Assembly (NCBI GenBank): GCA_002339125.1
Contig: DDJQ01000143.1
Coordinates: 547-63,440, forward strand
Direction: 5' to 3'
Source: Alteromonadaceae bacterium UBA2620
GTDB taxonomy: Bacteria > Pseudomonadota > Gammaproteobacteria > Enterobacterales > Alteromonadaceae
Length of the DNA: 62,894 nucleotides
Below the pieces are notes generated by a model. The model was not told where the DNA came from, did no database searches, and was given only the letters and a program-made list of their open reading frames with translations. The translations under genes were made by a program, and so were the position numbers. This document shows, in pieces, positions 41,987-51,432 of this stretch (the stretch's first letter is position 1; each line of letters begins with the position of its first letter).

Positions 41987-42862
41987 TTAAAACAGTTTGC
42001 TGCCCCAACCAAGTTTTTTCCGCAGTACATTAAAATAGCTGTAGCCGGCAGGGTGGACGAGCGACAGTCTGTCGTTGCTTTTTCTTACCCGAATTTCGTC
42101 GCCAGGCAGGGCCGGGAGGACAATATGGCTGTCGCAACTAACCTGTACGCTGTCCACGTTGGCTTTGGATACCCGCATGGAAATAGTGCTGTTAGCGTCA
42201 ACCACAATGGGCCGGCTACTTAAGGTATGCGGAAACATGGGCACCAGCGTTAGTGCATCAAGGTGTGGCATTAAAATGGGGCCGCCACCAGATAAAGAAT
42301 AGGCAGTGGAACCTGTGGGAGTTGCTACAATCAGGCCGTCTGAACGCTGACTAAACACAAACTGATCGTCAATAAACACTTCAAACTCGGTCATGTGGGC
42401 AACTTTGCCGTGGTGCAGTACCACTTCGTTAACCGCCGAGTTGTTACTTTTTAGCTGCTCGTGGCGATACACTTCTACTTCCAGCAGAAAGCGTTGCTCA
42501 ACCATGGTTTCACCGTTATAGATGAGATCCATTTGTTGAACCACTTCATCCGGGTGGATATCGGTAAGGAATCCGAGGTTACCGCGGTTAACGCCCACTA
42601 CGTGAATATTAAAGCGGGAGAGTACACGAGCAGCACCGAGCATATTGCCATCGCCGCCAACCACTACTGCGAGGTCGGCTTGCTTACCAATAGAGACAAG
42701 GTCACAAACGGTAAAGTCATCGCCATCCATTTCCTGGGCGACGCTTTCTTCAACAAGAATGGTGCATTGTTTGGCGCGAAGATAATCCGCTAATGCATTG
42801 AGGCTTACATGGGCACCTTCGTGGGCCGCTTTACCGATTAATCCAACGGTGTTGTATGGCAT
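41987..42862 (-). CDS. nadK: NAD kinase
   Basis: Makes NADP from NAD and ATP. I start at the ATG at 42862 (MPYNTVGLIGKAAHEGAH), giving 291 residues, the size of E. coli NadK; an ATG 39 bases upstream is a weaker choice. Signatures: VVVGGDGNMLGAAR (ATP/NAD catalytic loop), NRGNLGFLTD, NEVVLHHGKVAHM, and TPTGSTAYSLSGGGP. The end SYFNVLRKKLGWGSKLF matches the family. Confidence 0.95.
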   Translation of the reverse strand: MPYNTVGLIGKAAHEGAHVSLNALADYLRAKQCTILVEESVAQEMDGDDFTVCDLVSIGKQADLAVVVGGDGNMLGAARVLSRFNIHVVGVNRGNLGFLTDIHPDEVVQQMDLIYNGETMVEQRFLLEVEVYRHEQLKSNNSAVNEVVLHHGKVAHMTEFEVFIDDQFVFSQRSDGLIVATPTGSTAYSLSGGGPILMPHLDALTLVPMFPHTLSSRPIVVDANSTISMRVSKANVDSVQVSCDSHIVLPALPGDEIRVRKSNDRLSLVHPAGYSYFNVLRKKLGWGSKLF

Positions 42863-42964
42863 GTTGTTTGTCTTCCCCACTTCCTGAGGCGACATTACCA
42901 TAACCTTATGCGCAAAATAAAGCAGGAGGCGATATTAAGCACCTCCTGCCCATAAGGCCGGGGT

Positions 42965-43732
42965 TTATCTGGCGGTCCAGCCACCATCTAAAATCATGGT
43001 TTGTCCGGTAATGTTGCGGGCAGCACTGCTCATTAAAAAGGCCGCCGTTTCGCCCAGTTCTTCCAGACTGATGAATTGTTTTTTCGGCATTGGCTCAAGC
43101 ATAATTTTATTCACCACTTCTTCTTCGGTGATGCCGTTTTCCTTAGCCTGTGAAGCGATCTGTTTTTCTACCAGAGGCGTTTTCACATAAGCCGGACACA
43201 CCGTATTAATCGTGATGTTGGCGTCACCGGTTTCAAGCGCAATGGTTTTTGAAAAGCCCAGTAATCCGTGTTTTGCCGCGACATAAGCCGACTTGAACGG
43301 GGAGGCAACGACTGAATGAATAGAGCCAATATTAATAATCCGGCCGAAATCTCTTTCGCGCATACCAGGCATAAACGCCTGAGTAAGTAACGCCGGGCCA
43401 ACCAGCATAATATTGATCAGCATTTGCCACTTTTCAGGTGGGAAGTCTTCAATTTTAGACACGTGCTGAATACCGGCATTATTAACCAGAATATCGACCG
43501 GCGTATCTTTGAGCTTGGCGGGCAGGGCGCCTACCTGTTCTGCGTTGGTTACGTCTATTTCGACAGGGAGTGCTTTAATGTCTTTGTCGGCCAGTTTCTG
43601 ACAGGCTTCTGCGGCGGCGTCGGCGTTGATGTCGGCCACCAGAATAGTGTGTCCCTGAGCGCCTAAAAATTCGGCAATACCATAACCAATACCACTGGCA
43701 CCACCGGTAATAAAAATATTGTAAGATGACAT
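42965..43732 (-). CDS. bdhA: 3-hydroxybutyrate dehydrogenase
   Basis: 255-residue short-chain dehydrogenase. Cofactor motif TGGASGIGYGIAE, NNAG near 88, catalytic Ser in IGSIHSVVASPFKSAYVAAKHG with Tyr and Lys following, and the C-terminal GQTMILDGGWTAR. The IQHVSKIEDFP and HSVVASPFKSAY segments are those of BdhA enzymes, which oxidise (R)-3-hydroxybutyrate to acetoacetate with NAD. Last gene of a four-gene operon, 12 bases after the depolymerase gene. Confidence 0.9.
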   Translation of the reverse strand: MSSYNIFITGGASGIGYGIAEFLGAQGHTILVADINADAAAEACQKLADKDIKALPVEIDVTNAEQVGALPAKLKDTPVDILVNNAGIQHVSKIEDFPPEKWQMLINIMLVGPALLTQAFMPGMRERDFGRIINIGSIHSVVASPFKSAYVAAKHGLLGFSKTIALETGDANITINTVCPAYVKTPLVEKQIASQAKENGITEEEVVNKIMLEPMPKKQFISLEELGETAAFLMSSAARNITGQTMILDGGWTAR

Positions 43733-43744
43733 AGAAAATAATCC

Positions 43745-44743
43745 TTAGCGTGTGGCTAGAAAATCAATAAAGGCATTTACCGCTTTAATTTGCGGCCCTT
43801 CACTGGTTGCATAGGCGTCTGACGTGTACCCCCACCAATCCCAACATCCCTGCGGATTCATTGGCATAATTAACGATTTTCGGGTTTGCGGGTAAATTAC
43901 TACTAACTGGTTGTCGTCGGCCCAACGATTAAGACCGGTTTGCTCTACATAAGCCATATCAACGGCTTCTGCATACTGATTACAACCATGGAAACTCACA
44001 TGTACGCGGCAGGCTTCGCCATTACTGCATGATGCCGGGATATAAGCGTAACCTTTATCGGCCAGCGTGCTGGCATCATCGCCGGCAATTTCCTGTTGAT
44101 CAAAGGAAATCACTTCACCTTCTAATACGTCATCAGGGGTATTTAGTTCACCTAACAGGGCTGTCAGCAACTCACCCGCTGCATCATACTCACATTTACC
44201 AATGTAAGGCGAAGCGGAGTCCAGGCAACTACCACCGGCATCGACGGTGGGAAACACGTGAGAGAAAGGCTTGTCATTGACGTAGGTCAGTTGAGTAGCC
44301 GGCACCCACTGTTGATACTGTTGATACAAAGCGTCGCTAACGGCTGAGTTGACCCGCGTGTCGGCAGTGCCGTGCAGCAACCATACCTTGTCGTCTTTTA
44401 AATTAGCCAGCGGGGGAATTTTACCGGCCTGTTCCCAACTTTTAGCTTGTGCACTCAGGGCCTTAACATCCAGCGGTGAATTGACTTTATCCACGCACTG
44501 GCCAAGGGCTACTGCGATATCGTTCTGGGCACAGTAATAAGGGCCGGACGCGAGCATCGCCGCGCCGCTGACCTTGTCACTGTTCGCCAGGTGAAACTGG
44601 GTAGCCATAAAGCCACCGGAGGATAAACCTGACACTGTGATGGCATCGGTATCAAGCTGTAAACTGCTTTCCTGCTGAGCAATGCCGCCTTGCGCGAAAG
44701 CAACAAGGCCAACACCCAAAACCGTTTTTAAGGTTGTTTTCAT
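43745..44743 (-). CDS. Exported short-chain polyhydroxyalkanoate depolymerase
   Basis: 332 residues with a Sec signal (MKTTLKTVLGVGLVAFAQGGIAQ). Lipase-box Ser in SGLSSGGFMATQFH near residue 41, and the later VSFHGCNQYAEAVDMAYVEQTGLNRWAD and GCWDWWGY segments match the type 2 catalytic domain of extracellular PHB depolymerases. There is no fibronectin-like or C-terminal substrate-binding domain, so it probably acts on oligomers or amorphous polymer in the periplasm or outside the cell. Its product, 3-hydroxybutyrate, is the substrate of the neighbouring dehydrogenase. Confidence 0.88.
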   Translation of the reverse strand: MKTTLKTVLGVGLVAFAQGGIAQQESSLQLDTDAITVSGLSSGGFMATQFHLANSDKVSGAAMLASGPYYCAQNDIAVALGQCVDKVNSPLDVKALSAQAKSWEQAGKIPPLANLKDDKVWLLHGTADTRVNSAVSDALYQQYQQWVPATQLTYVNDKPFSHVFPTVDAGGSCLDSASPYIGKCEYDAAGELLTALLGELNTPDDVLEGEVISFDQQEIAGDDASTLADKGYAYIPASCSNGEACRVHVSFHGCNQYAEAVDMAYVEQTGLNRWADDNQLVVIYPQTRKSLIMPMNPQGCWDWWGYTSDAYATSEGPQIKAVNAFIDFLATR

Positions 44744-44758
44744 TAATTAATGTCCCTG

Positions 44759-45946
44759 TTAGTACTGTAAAAAAGCTTCGATTGCATCGGCTTTTTGCTT
44801 AATGCTGACCACTCCATCAAAATGGCCCAGACTGCCGCTAAGTTCTTCATAGCGACTGTCCTTGCCTTGTTTCTGTAACGCGTCGTGGGCTTTTTGCGCC
44901 ATATAAGGCATTAATAATAAATCATTTTCGGCCGGTAAAAATAAAGTTTTCGCTTTCACCGAACGCAGACTCTCACTCAGTGAGTCGCCGTGTCCGGCGA
45001 GAAACAACTGACAGGCGCGTACCAGATACAGTAAATGATTAGCATCCATCTTTTCCGCCCGGCTACGCGCTCTATCCGTTAACCAGGTCACTATACTGTG
45101 TGATTTACGGATACTGCTCAACGGTCCGGTTTCCAGCGGGTGGTAATTAAGCTTGTCACCCTGCTGATTAAAATACACCGGATGCAGGGCTTGTTGAGTA
45201 ATTAACATCAGCGCGGCAGCAAGGCCATCTACCGGCGGTTCGCTGTCGTAATAGTCACCGTCCTGCCAGTTTTTATCCAGCCGGATAGGAATAGCCCATT
45301 GCTCTAATGCTGCTGTGGTCCAGGCGTCGCTGTCACCGGTGCCAATTACCGATATCATGCGTGGCACCCAGTCGGGGTAACTGGCCGCCCATTCAAGTGC
45401 CTGCATGGACCCCATAGATGGCCCGATAACCGCATGAAGCTTTCTGATACCCAGACTCTCCAGCACCGCCTTTTGCACGTTAACAAAGTCTTTAATGGTG
45501 ACTACCGGAAAGTCCAGGCCGTAAGGCTTTCCGGTATCGGGGTTGATACTGGCCGGGCCGGTGGTGATCACATTAGGATCGTTGGCATTGAGGTTGGCCA
45601 GACTATCCACGCTGATAACAAAATACTGGTTAGTATCGATGGCTTTGCCCGGACCAATAATAGCGTCCCAATAGCCTGGTGCTGCGTCTTCGGGATGATA
45701 TTTACCGGCCGCATGGGAGTTAGCAGAAAAATAATGCGTAATCAGTATCACATTATCTTTCGCCTGATTGAGTTCGCCGTAGCTTTCCCAGCCAACCTGC
45801 AGCGACTTGATAGTTCGGCCGCCAACGGTTGTGTAAGAAGGCATGCTAAAGCGTTCTTTGCTGGTGAGTAAGACTTCTTCTGCTGTCGCAGCCACTGCTG
45901 GCAAGGCCAGCAGTAGCGTGCAGCATAATAAGAATATCCGTGCCAT
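44759..45946 (-). CDS. Exported MetX-like alpha/beta hydrolase
   Basis: 395 residues with a Sec signal (ending LPAVAATA) and the homoserine acetyltransferase-like fold: LQVGWESYGELN, VISVDSLANLNANDP, nucleophile Ser in GPSMGSMQALEWA near 166, and a C-terminal catalytic His in LGHFDGV. True MetX is cytoplasmic and acetylates homoserine; here the export signal and neighbours argue for hydrolysis of an ester such as a 3-hydroxybutyrate oligomer. GGAGAC ribosome site. The substrate is inferred from context only. Confidence 0.8.
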   Translation of the reverse strand: MARIFLLCCTLLLALPAVAATAEEVLLTSKERFSMPSYTTVGGRTIKSLQVGWESYGELNQAKDNVILITHYFSANSHAAGKYHPEDAAPGYWDAIIGPGKAIDTNQYFVISVDSLANLNANDPNVITTGPASINPDTGKPYGLDFPVVTIKDFVNVQKAVLESLGIRKLHAVIGPSMGSMQALEWAASYPDWVPRMISVIGTGDSDAWTTAALEQWAIPIRLDKNWQDGDYYDSEPPVDGLAAALMLITQQALHPVYFNQQGDKLNYHPLETGPLSSIRKSHSIVTWLTDRARSRAEKMDANHLLYLVRACQLFLAGHGDSLSESLRSVKAKTLFLPAENDLLLMPYMAQKAHDALQKQGKDSRYEELSGSLGHFDGVVSIKQKADAIEAFLQY

Positions 45947-45955
45947 GGTGTCTCC

Positions 45956-47251
45956 TTAAAACAAACTAAACAGCGCGATAGCCATTGCTAAACCTATGAG
46001 CGGTACGACAACGGTTAACGCAGCCACAGAGCCATAGGCGGCTTTGTGCGTTTCATGACAAATTGCCCGAATAGTGGTCACAACGTAACCATTATGCGGT
46101 AAAGAGTCCAGTGCGCCGGAGGAGATGGCCACAATACGGTGTAATTCTTCGGGTTCAACGCCGCGGTCGATATAGTGCTGACCTATTAATGGCAATACAA
46201 TTGCCTGGCCACCCGAGGCAGACCCGGTTAAACCGGCAATGACGCTCACCGCCACGGCGGCACCGATAAGCTCGTTACCGGGTAGATTGGCCATGACCTC
46301 TACCGTAGTCTGAAAAGCTTCGGTGTTTTTGGCAATAGAGCCAAAGCCTACTACGGCCGCAGTATTGCCGATAGCGACCAGTGCTCCGGTGGTACCAGCA
46401 TTAACGGCTTTAGACAGGTCGTGAAAATACTGAAAGTTAATCAGCATGAGTGTTAAAACACCACCGGAAAGGGCCACGATAAGCGCCAGCTGCGCCAGTG
46501 ATTCGTGCAGCCAGAAGCTTAATGCCAGTACTACCAGCAAAGGCAAAACGCCGGTTAACGGATGAGGTAAATCACGTACTTTTACTTTTGGATCCGAGGC
46601 CCGTTCCTCAAATTTTTCACCCTTAGCAATAGCCTTACCTATCATGCGCTTAAGCCACCAATAGCCAAAGCATGCCATAAAAATAGCCACTACCAGGCTG
46701 ACTTCCCAGCCGGCGAAAGGCGAGGTTCCCAGGTATTTAATCGGGATCCAGTTCTGAATTTCCGGTGACCCGGCTGAGGTCATGGTAAATGTCACCGAGC
46801 CAAATGCCATGGTCGCCGGAATAAAGCGGCGCGGCAAATTGGCGTCTTTAAACAGGCTTAGTGCCATGGGGTACACTGAGAAAGCGACCACAAACAAACT
46901 CACGCCGCCGTATGTTAAGATGGCACAGGCCAGTACCACCGCCACAACCGCATGTTTGAAGCCCAGTTTTCCTACTATCCAGCGGGCTACAGAATCTGCC
47001 GCACCGGTATCTTCCATGAATTTGCCAAATATCGCCCCCAGTAAGAACATAAAAAACCAGGCAGAAATAAACCCTGCGAAACCACTCATATAAGTAGTGA
47101 CGAAATTTGCATCGCCGGTAAACAGGGGAAGGCCACTTGTTAGTGCCACAATTAACGCACACACTGGCGCGGCAATAAATAAATTCATGCCGCGTATAGT
47201 GAGTACGATAAGCAGTCCCAGTCCACCAACCAGTCCGAGTAAACTCAACAT
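45956..47251 (-). CDS. GntP-family permease (probable hydroxy-acid symporter)
   Basis: 431 residues with about 12 membrane helices. The GntP/CitMHS pattern is clear: FLLGAIFGKFMEDTGAADSVAR near 70, FGSVTFTMTSAGSPEIQNWIP near 155, AVVGFGSIAKNTEAF and GSASGGQAIVLPLIGQHYIDRG near 350-380, and LDSLPHNGYVVTT. It is the first gene of the operon, diverging from the TonB receptor. Substrate is probably 3-hydroxybutyrate or a related hydroxy acid, based on the neighbouring enzymes; gluconate is the family alternative. Confidence 0.87.
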   Translation of the reverse strand: MLSLLGLVGGLGLLIVLTIRGMNLFIAAPVCALIVALTSGLPLFTGDANFVTTYMSGFAGFISAWFFMFLLGAIFGKFMEDTGAADSVARWIVGKLGFKHAVVAVVLACAILTYGGVSLFVVAFSVYPMALSLFKDANLPRRFIPATMAFGSVTFTMTSAGSPEIQNWIPIKYLGTSPFAGWEVSLVVAIFMACFGYWWLKRMIGKAIAKGEKFEERASDPKVKVRDLPHPLTGVLPLLVVLALSFWLHESLAQLALIVALSGGVLTLMLINFQYFHDLSKAVNAGTTGALVAIGNTAAVVGFGSIAKNTEAFQTTVEVMANLPGNELIGAAVAVSVIAGLTGSASGGQAIVLPLIGQHYIDRGVEPEELHRIVAISSGALDSLPHNGYVVTTIRAICHETHKAAYGSVAALTVVVPLIGLAMAIALFSLF

Positions 47252-47439
47252 AATGTTACTTTCCTTTGATTGAAATCTGTGACCGCAGACTCTTCATCAG
47301 TGCTGCAAAGTGTGGCCCGCATTAACAAATCTGCCCATAGTACGATGGTACTAGTTACGAAATTGTTAAAAATCTCTACAGTTAACTCGACCGCGTTCTT
47401 CAGAAAGATTTTTTGATTTACTAAAACAAGGGACACCCT

Positions 47440-49767
47440 ATGAAACACACATTCGGTAATAAAATAAATTTTAGCCGTACACTCTGCGCTACGGCGGTAA
47501 CGCTGGCCTGCTTAGGCTCACAAGCCGCTTTTGCACAGGATGCTGAAGACGGAATCGAAAAAGGTAAACTGGAAAAAATCGAGGTTACTGCCCGTAAAAC
47601 GGTTGAGAGTCTGCAGGAAGTTCCGGTTGCTATCACCTCGCTGGGCGCTGTTGAACTTGGTAATAAAGGGATTAGTGTTTTAACAGAAGTGCAACAATTC
47701 TCACCTAACACTACGCTGCAAACCAGTCGTGGTACCAACTCTACACTGACCGCCTTTATTCGTGGTCTGGGTCAGCAGGATCCGCTGTGGGGTTACGAGC
47801 CAGGCGTTGGTATTTATATTGACGACGTTTATGTTGCCCGCCCTCAGGGTGCAGTGCTTGACCTTCTTGACGTTCAACGTATCGAAGTACTGCGTGGGCC
47901 ACAGGGCACTCTGTATGGTAAAAATACCATTGGTGGTGCGGTAAAATATGTTACCAAAGATATGGTGGGTGACCCCACCTTCAATATCGAAGGGACAGTT
48001 GGTAACTATGGTCGTAAAGACGTAAAAGTGACCGGTCAGTATCCACTTGTGGAAGATAAGGTTTATCTGGGTTTTGGTTACGCCAACCTGAACCGTGATG
48101 GTTACGGTGAGTTCCTGCAAAGTGCATTGGAAGGTCAGGACCGCGAAAACTACAACAAAGATCTGTGGGCAGCACGGTTAACCCTGGAAGCGCATATCAC
48201 CGACGATTTATTTTTCCGTCTGGGCTGGGATAAAACCGAAGATACCTCAAATGCAAAAGGGGGTTACCGCTTATTGCCTAGTATCTTAACTGATGCGCCG
48301 GTACCGGATTCTGTTTACGACTCATACACCAGCTTACCGACCTGGAATAAAGTTGAGCTTGAGGGCTACAGCTGGTTGATGCGTTACGATGTGTCAGACA
48401 ATCTGGAACTGAAATACATAGGTTCACATCGTGAGAGTTATTCGCCTACCAATATTGATTTCGACAACACCGCGCTGGATATTTTTGATGTACCGGCCAT
48501 TTACGAAGATGAAAATGACACCCATGAACTTCAGGCTAATTACCTGGGTGACAACTTTACCCTGGTAAGCGGTCTGTACTACTACGACGGAGAGTCCTGT
48601 GGTACGTTTGATGCTGTTCTAGGGGTATTGGGACGCACATATGCTCAACTTGGTATCTTCCCTGAGGGGACAGATGGCTTCACGCGAGAAGTCTCGGGCT
48701 GTAACAACAGTGAAAGTGTCGCGGTATACGGTCAGTTAAACTATGACATCACGGATAAACTATCGGTTTCGGTTGGTGCTCGTTACACCGACGAAGAAAA
48801 ACAAGCAGTTGTAAACAATGGCACTGCGCTGACTAACTACTATCCGTATTCGGGTTGGATCCCTGGTTACATCAGACCTGATGTTAATATTTTTCCTCAG
48901 GTTTTGGGCAGTGACAGCGATGGGGATGGTGTGCTGGATGCACCAGCAGTAGAAAGCTGGTCACGTTTTACCCCGCGTGTAGGTGTGGAATATCAAATGT
49001 CCAGAGATACCATGTTCTTCGCCAGTTACTCGCAGGGTTTTAAATCAGGTACCTTTAACCCACGTGCAACCATCAATGAACCGGGAGTAAGACCAGAAGT
49101 GGTTGACTCCTACGAAGTGGGCGTGAAGAGTGATGTAACGGATAACTTCCGTGCTAACGTTACCTTGTTTGCTTACGATCATAGCGATCGTCAGTACATC
49201 GGTATCGAAGGCGGCAGTGATGACCCGACCGCACTGGAGCAGCGTCTGCGGAATGCCGCAGAAACCGCAGCAAAGGGGGCTGAAGTGGAGCTGACTTATG
49301 TAGCGACGGATAACCTGACGTTATCGGCAGCTTATGGTTACATTGACTTTGAAATTAAAGAAAACAACGCTGTGCCGCCACTGATTGGTTTGGCCAGCAC
49401 GCCGGAAAACACCCTAAACCTGGCCGCTAACTATGCGTTGGATACCAGCATGGGTTATTTCAACTTTAATGCGAACTACTACTACCGTGATGACTACCTG
49501 TTGTTTGAAACCAGTGATCTAATTCAGCAAGATGCTTATGGCATGATGAACGTCAGTGTGAACTGGGAAAGCATCGAAGGTGACTGGTACGGCGGTATTC
49601 ATGCGAAGAACCTTACCGATGAAGAATACCTGGTGGGTGGTTATGACTTTGTAACCCGTGATCCGGTTGATGGTTCTTATGGCCCTGGGCTGGGTGGTGA
49701 CACCACACTGATTGGTTACTACGGTGACCCAATGACTATCCAGTTAACGGTTGGTTATCGCTTCTAA
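47440..49767 (+). CDS. TonB-dependent outer membrane receptor
   Basis: 775 residues with a Sec signal (cleavage after QAAFA) and a TonB box near EKIEVTARK. Plug domain through about residue 170 (RIEVLRGPQGTLYGKNTIGGAVKYVT), then a 22-strand barrel ending MTIQLTVGYRF. No siderophore-specific marker is evident. It sits divergent to the 3-hydroxybutyrate operon and is therefore likely to import the oligomer or its precursor across the outer membrane. Own terminator follows. Confidence 0.9.
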   Translation: MKHTFGNKINFSRTLCATAVTLACLGSQAAFAQDAEDGIEKGKLEKIEVTARKTVESLQEVPVAITSLGAVELGNKGISVLTEVQQFSPNTTLQTSRGTNSTLTAFIRGLGQQDPLWGYEPGVGIYIDDVYVARPQGAVLDLLDVQRIEVLRGPQGTLYGKNTIGGAVKYVTKDMVGDPTFNIEGTVGNYGRKDVKVTGQYPLVEDKVYLGFGYANLNRDGYGEFLQSALEGQDRENYNKDLWAARLTLEAHITDDLFFRLGWDKTEDTSNAKGGYRLLPSILTDAPVPDSVYDSYTSLPTWNKVELEGYSWLMRYDVSDNLELKYIGSHRESYSPTNIDFDNTALDIFDVPAIYEDENDTHELQANYLGDNFTLVSGLYYYDGESCGTFDAVLGVLGRTYAQLGIFPEGTDGFTREVSGCNNSESVAVYGQLNYDITDKLSVSVGARYTDEEKQAVVNNGTALTNYYPYSGWIPGYIRPDVNIFPQVLGSDSDGDGVLDAPAVESWSRFTPRVGVEYQMSRDTMFFASYSQGFKSGTFNPRATINEPGVRPEVVDSYEVGVKSDVTDNFRANVTLFAYDHSDRQYIGIEGGSDDPTALEQRLRNAAETAAKGAEVELTYVATDNLTLSAAYGYIDFEIKENNAVPPLIGLASTPENTLNLAANYALDTSMGYFNFNANYYYRDDYLLFETSDLIQQDAYGMMNVSVNWESIEGDWYGGIHAKNLTDEEYLVGGYDFVTRDPVDGSYGPGLGGDTTLIGYYGDPMTIQLTVGYRF

Positions 49768-49797
49768 TCTGGCAGAGTCCGATTAACAATAAAATGG

Positions 49798-49824
49798 AAA
49801 CGGCCAGCCTTTGCTGGCCGTTTT
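49798..49824 (+). terminator. Rho-independent terminator after the TonB receptor
   Basis: AAACGGCCAGC-CTTT-GCTGGCCGTTT, an 11-bp stem with a tetraloop followed by T residues. Confidence 0.88.
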
Positions 49825-49861
49825 GTTCTTAACACTATGATTTTGCGGTACACTTAACTTT

Positions 49862-50539
49862 ATGAATAACGCTATGTTGAGTCAGGTAGAAGTTTTGGAT
49901 ACGCGAATTTTAATTGCTGATGACCACCCCTTGTTTCGCGCGGCCATGCGCCAGGCTATGGTGGATATCGTGGGTGACAACATTACCGAAGTGGCATCAT
50001 TTTCCGAAGCTTACAGCGCAATAGAGGCCGATGACTCACTGGAACTGGTGTTTCTCGATCTGAATATGCCGGGCAATGAAGGTCTAACCGGTTTAACTAC
50101 ACTGCGTACGCAGTTTCCGGGCGTGCTGGTGGTTATAGTGTCGGCAGAAGAAGATCCGGTATTAATTCGCAAGGCTATCGATTTAGGCGCCAGTGGCTAT
50201 ATTCCGAAGTCCACCCCGCTGGCTGAAATTGCCGAAGCGGTTAATCATGTGCTCGATGGCGAGCAATGGCTACCGGAGAACATCAACGAAGCCATTGAAG
50301 CGCTGGAGAATCAGCAGGATAAAGCGTTTGCCGATAAGCTCGCACAGCTTACACCACACCAGTTTAAAGTACTGAAAATGATGGCAGACGGCTTACTCAA
50401 TAAACAGATTGCCTATGAGCTGGAAATTTCTGAATCCACGGTTAAGCAGCATGCGTCGGCTGTGTTGCGTAAGCTTGAAGTGATCAACCGCACCAAGGCG
50501 GGCGTGTTGTTTAAACAAATGATGAACATGGAAGAATAA
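49862..50539 (+). CDS. NarL/FixJ-type response regulator
   Basis: 225 residues. Receiver domain with LIADDHPLFRAAM, phospho-acceptor Asp in LVFLDLNMPGNEG near 70, and the YIPKSTP Lys. The C-terminal LuxR helix-turn-helix is LTPHQFKVLKMMADGLLNKQIAYELEISESTVKQHASAVLRKLEV. No kinase is adjacent; the symporter-domain hybrid kinase 3.2 kb downstream is the nearest partner, as in CbrA/NahK-type pairs. It probably regulates the 3-hydroxybutyrate operon and the receptor. Confidence 0.93.
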   Translation: MNNAMLSQVEVLDTRILIADDHPLFRAAMRQAMVDIVGDNITEVASFSEAYSAIEADDSLELVFLDLNMPGNEGLTGLTTLRTQFPGVLVVIVSAEEDPVLIRKAIDLGASGYIPKSTPLAEIAEAVNHVLDGEQWLPENINEAIEALENQQDKAFADKLAQLTPHQFKVLKMMADGLLNKQIAYELEISESTVKQHASAVLRKLEVINRTKAGVLFKQMMNMEE

Positions 50540-50547
50540 AACAGGGG

Positions 50548-50581
50548 GTCACCGGCCGCCAATAGTTGAACGGCCAGTGAC
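50548..50581. terminator. Palindrome between convergent genes
   Basis: GTCAC-C-GGCCG (50548-50558) pairs with CGGCC-A-GTGAC (50571-50581), with one C/A mismatch. It lies between the convergent response regulator and ligB and may be a shared terminator, although no T runs follow. Confidence 0.4.
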
Positions 50582-50592
50582 GGGGCACTCAG

Positions 50593-51432
50593 TTACTGAT
50601 TATCCAGCACTAGTACGCCGGCACCAGTATTGGAAATAGGCGCATGGTAATGTTTGTGCAACACCGCAGCATCGTCTTTCAGCGCACCGCGCATCACCAG
50701 CCACATAATGGTTTCGATACCTTCACTGCCAGCACGACGAATAATCTCGGCATTGCTGAACTGAGTCATCCATTCAGGCTCAGTGGCAATCTTATCCATG
50801 CATTCCAAATCGAATTCAACATCGATAATCCCGGCACGTTCGCCCTGTAACTGATGGGACATTCCGCCCGTACCCAGGATAACTACCCGGGTATCTTCCG
50901 GATAAGACTCAAGGGCTTTGCCCAGCGCCCGGCCCAACTTTAAACAGCGTGCTGCCGAGGGCACCGGATGCTGAACGGTATTTACGGCCAGCGGAATGGC
51001 TTTTACCGGCCAAGTTTCGTGATCGCCAAACAGCGCACGAATAGGATTAACAAAGCCATGATCAACCTTCATTTCCTGACAGGTACAAATATCAAATTCC
51101 TGCTCGACCAATGATTGCGCGATATGCCACGACAGTTTCGCATCGCCGGTAAACGGAGCCGTTGGCTTTAATCCCCAGCCTTCATCGGCGTTCTCGTAGA
51201 TGTCGGCACAACCTAAGGCAAAGGTTGGCATCTTATCCAAAAAGAAATTGAGGCCGTGGTCGTTATAAACCACGATAACCAAATCAGGCTTAACTTCTTT
51301 TAGCCAGTCTTTGGCTGGTTCATAGCCGTCGAAAAAACGTTTCCAGTAAGGCTCCTGAGTGAGCCCCTGTGAGATTGCATTGCCCACTGCGGGAATGTGT
51401 GAGCTGGTGATCCCACCAATAATTTTAGCCAT
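50593..51432 (-). CDS. ligB: Protocatechuate 4,5-dioxygenase beta subunit (LigB-like)
   Basis: Extradiol ring-cleaving dioxygenase, catalytic subunit, 279 residues. Fe(II) ligands: His in GGITSSHIPAVG, His in VVYNDHGLNFF, and Glu in SEGIETIMWL. The acid-base His is in GTGGMSHQLQG. These match LigB of Sphingobium. It starts inside the end of ligA (8-base overlap ATGGCTAA). The product would be 4-carboxy-2-hydroxymuconate semialdehyde; no downstream pathway enzymes are visible here. Gallate or another catechol acid is an alternative substrate. Confidence 0.9.
   Translation of the reverse strand: MAKIIGGITSSHIPAVGNAISQGLTQEPYWKRFFDGYEPAKDWLKEVKPDLVIVVYNDHGLNFFLDKMPTFALGCADIYENADEGWGLKPTAPFTGDAKLSWHIAQSLVEQEFDICTCQEMKVDHGFVNPIRALFGDHETWPVKAIPLAVNTVQHPVPSAARCLKLGRALGKALESYPEDTRVVILGTGGMSHQLQGERAGIIDVEFDLECMDKIATEPEWMTQFSNAEIIRRAGSEGIETIMWLVMRGALKDDAAVLHKHYHAPISNTGAGVLVLDNQ

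Noticed and set aside
47345..47365. TrpR-like half-site GTACTAGTTA between the GntP gene and the TonB receptor gene
   Set aside because: Only one half of the palindrome is present and the neighbouring genes have no tie to tryptophan.
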